Below are positions 6,125 to 8,095 of a DNA stretch of 8,095 nt, in pieces. Under the pieces are notes generated by a model. The model was given only the letters and a program-made list of their open reading frames with translations. It ran no database searches and was not told where the DNA came from. The DNA lies in contig JAJZRT010000141.1 in assembly GCA_021802595.1 (NCBI GenBank), positions 1 through 8,095 on the forward strand. The letters run 5' to 3'. Every line of letters starts with the position of its first letter. The stretch's first letter is position 1. The translations under genes were made by a program, and so were the position numbers. Source of the stretch: Pseudomonadota bacterium. Its GTDB lineage: Bacteria; Pseudomonadota; Gammaproteobacteria; Burkholderiales; Thiobacillaceae.

Positions 6125-8095
6125 ATGAGTCACTTTCTCGATCGATTGGCGTTCTTCAAGAAGACCACCTCGGAGTATGCCGGCGGCCACGGCGTGGTCA
6201 CCAACGAAGACCGCAGCTGGGAGAACGCCTACCGCAGCCGCTGGCAGCAGGACAAGGTGGTGCGCTCGACCCACGGCGTGAACTGCACCGGTTCGTGCAG
6301 CTGGCGCATCTTCGTCAAGAACGGCCTCATCACCTGGGAAATCCAGCAGACCGACTACCCGCGCACCCGCCCCGACCTGCCCAACCACGAGCCGCGCGGC
6401 TGCCCCCGGGGCGCCAGCTACTCCTGGTACGTGTATTCGGCGCAGCGCGTGAAATATCCGCTGATCCGCGGCCGCCTGATGGAAATGTGGCGCGAGGCGC
6501 GCAAGACCATGGACCCGGTCGCGGCATGGAAATCAATCAGCCAGAACCCCGAGAAAGCCAGGCGCTACAAATCGGTGCGCGGCCAGGGTGGCTTCGTGCG
6601 CGCCAAGTGGGACGAGGTGACCGAGATGATCGCCGCCGCCAACGTCTACACCATCAAGGAATACGGCCCGGATCGCATCGCCGCGTTCTCGCCGATTCCC
6701 GCCATGTCGATGGTGAGCTATGCGGCGGGCTCGCGTTACATGTCGCTGATCGGCGGCACCCCCCTGTCCTTCTATGACTGGTATTGCGACCTTCCCCCCT
6801 CCAGCCCGCAGGTGTGGGGCGAGCAGACCGACGTGCCGGAATCGGCCGACTGGTACAACTCCACGTATTTGATGGTGTGGGGATCGAACGTGCCGCAGAC
6901 GCGTACGCCGGACGCCCACTTCTATACCGAGGTGCGCTACAAGGGCACCAAGACCGTGGCGGTATCGAGCGACTTCGGCGAAATGGTCAAGTTCGGCGAC
7001 ATCTGGCTCGCGCCCAGGCAGGGCACCGACGCCGCGCTGGCGCTGGCGATGGGCCACGTCATCCTGAGCGAATTCCACGCCAAGAACCGCAGTGAATACT
7101 TCGATTCCTACTGCCGCCAGTACAACGACATGCCGATGCTGGTGATGCTCAAGGAACACGAAGGCATGCTCATCGCCGACCGCTACCTGCGCGCCTCCGA
7201 CCTTACCGGCAATATGGGCCAGGACAACAACCCCGAGTGGAAGACGGTGATCTACGACGAGAATACCGGCTATCTCGTGGCGCCCAACGGCTCGATCGGA
7301 TTCAGGTGGGGCCAGTCCGGCGCGTGGAACCTGGAAATGCGCGACGGCTACTCGAACAAAGAGGTGAAGCCGCAACTGACCCTGCTGGGTAGCCACGACG
7401 AGGTCGTCGAGGTATCGCTGCCCTACTTCGGCGGCGAAGACCACGACGAGCTGCTCGCCCGCAAGCTGCCGGTCAAGGTCATCAGCGTCGGCGGCAAGGA
7501 CGTGCGTGTTGCCACCGTCTACGACCTGACGCTGGCCAACTACGGCGTCGACCGCGGCCTCGGTGGCCCCAACATTCCCGGCAGCTACGACGACAACGTA
7601 CCCTACACGCCGGCCTGGGCCGAGAAGCACTGCGGCGTGCCCCGCGCCGATATCATCACGGTCGCCCGCGAGTTCGCCGACAACGCCGACAAGACCCGCG
7701 GCAAGTCCATGGTCATCCTCGGCGCGGCGTTGAACCACTGGTACCACAACGACATGATCTACCGCGGCATCATGAACCTCTTGATGATGTGCGGCTGTAT
7801 CGGCCAGTCGGGCGGCGGCTGGGCTCACTACGTGGGACAGGAAAAACTGCGGCCGCAAACCGGGTGGGCGCCGCTGGCCTTTGGCCTCGACTGGCATCGC
7901 CCGTCGCGCCAGATGAACGGCACGTCCTTCTTCTACGCCCACACCAGCCAGTGGCGTCACGAGAAGCTGGCGGCGGCGGAAATCCTGTCGCCTACCGCGA
8001 GCAAGGATCTGGGCGACTACCGGCTGATCGACTTCAACGTGCGCGCCGAGCGCATGGGCTGGCTGCCGTCCGCGCCGCAACTGGACACCAACCCG
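6125..8095 (+). CDS. narG: Respiratory nitrate reductase alpha subunit NarG, N-terminal 657 codons (cut by window edge)
   Basis: Molybdenum catalytic subunit of membrane-bound nitrate reductase, reducing nitrate to nitrite on the cytoplasmic face with electrons from quinol passed through NarI and NarH. The frame is open from ATG 6125 to the window end; full NarG is about 1,240 residues, so roughly half is present. The N-terminal segment carries the [4Fe-4S] FS0 ligands in the NarG-specific His-Cys3 pattern: H50, C54, C58 (STHGVNCTGSCSW) and C93 (PRGCPRGASYSW). D218 in LSFYDWYCDLPP matches the aspartate ligand of molybdenum. Other NarG-typical blocks are GSNVPQTRTPDAHF, TVYDLTLANYG, SGGGWAHYVGQEKLRPQTGW and NVRAERMGWLPSAPQL near the window end. 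There is no periplasmic-export twin-arginine motif, which argues against a periplasmic NapA or archaeal-type outward NarG. AAGGAG (6112-6117) lies seven bases before the ATG. No frameshift is seen. Confidence 0.98.
   Translation, partial: MSHFLDRLAFFKKTTSEYAGGHGVVTNEDRSWENAYRSRWQQDKVVRSTHGVNCTGSCSWRIFVKNGLITWEIQQTDYPRTRPDLPNHEPRGCPRGASYSWYVYSAQRVKYPLIRGRLMEMWREARKTMDPVAAWKSISQNPEKARRYKSVRGQGGFVRAKWDEVTEMIAAANVYTIKEYGPDRIAAFSPIPAMSMVSYAAGSRYMSLIGGTPLSFYDWYCDLPPSSPQVWGEQTDVPESADWYNSTYLMVWGSNVPQTRTPDAHFYTEVRYKGTKTVAVSSDFGEMVKFGDIWLAPRQGTDAALALAMGHVILSEFHAKNRSEYFDSYCRQYNDMPMLVMLKEHEGMLIADRYLRASDLTGNMGQDNNPEWKTVIYDENTGYLVAPNGSIGFRWGQSGAWNLEMRDGYSNKEVKPQLTLLGSHDEVVEVSLPYFGGEDHDELLARKLPVKVISVGGKDVRVATVYDLTLANYGVDRGLGGPNIPGSYDDNVPYTPAWAEKHCGVPRADIITVAREFADNADKTRGKSMVILGAALNHWYHNDMIYRGIMNLLMMCGCIGQSGGGWAHYVGQEKLRPQTGWAPLAFGLDWHRPSRQMNGTSFFYAHTSQWRHEKLAAAEILSPTASKDLGDYRLIDFNVRAERMGWLPSAPQLDTNP

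Noticed and set aside
6533..8080. 515-codon minus-strand open frame opposite narG
   Set aside because: Antisense shadow; narG in the plus frame is conserved over its whole visible length.

Overview
The window is GC-rich and densely coding and carries a dissimilatory nitrate-respiration locus. Going left to right, the minus strand holds the start of a CBS-domain gene, then narL and narX; the plus strand holds narK1, narK2 and the first half of narG. This divergent narXL / narK1-narK2-narG layout is typical of denitrifying or nitrate-respiring Proteobacteria. The composition, the separate narK1 and narK2 genes and the type of intergenic repeat suggest a betaproteobacterium (a Thauera/Azoarcus- or Thiobacillus-like relative), but the sequence alone does not fix the genus.

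Left part (1-318): the first 25 codons of a CBS-domain protein read leftward off the window edge behind a strong ribosome binding site. Between it and narL lie two tandem copies of a 109-bp unit (88-196 and 197-305, two mismatches). Each holds a long hairpin around a 'ccttcgacaagctcagg' core that I recognise as a dispersed palindromic repeat of such genomes.

Regulators (319-2870, minus): narX encodes a membrane nitrate/nitrite sensor kinase and narL its response regulator; they overlap by ATGA. The 288 bp between narX and narK1 carry a perfect 7-2-7 NarL operator (3036-3051) and one extra heptamer (2951-2957), so the encoded regulator very probably acts on this divergent promoter region. I find no canonical FNR box there.

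Structural genes (3159-8095, plus): narK1 (421 aa) and narK2 (536 aa) are two different nitrate/nitrite porters of the major facilitator superfamily, followed 31 bp later by narG, the molybdenum catalytic subunit of membrane-bound nitrate reductase, cut at codon 657 by the window end. narH, narJ and narI are expected beyond the edge. Working model: NarX senses nitrate in the periplasm, NarL-phosphate binds the 7-2-7 operator, the porters import nitrate and export nitrite, and NarG reduces nitrate on the cytoplasmic side.

I see no previously undescribed system. The points most worth a second look are the tandem repeat forming the whole leader of the CBS gene, the operator layout without an obvious FNR site, and the start codon of narX.
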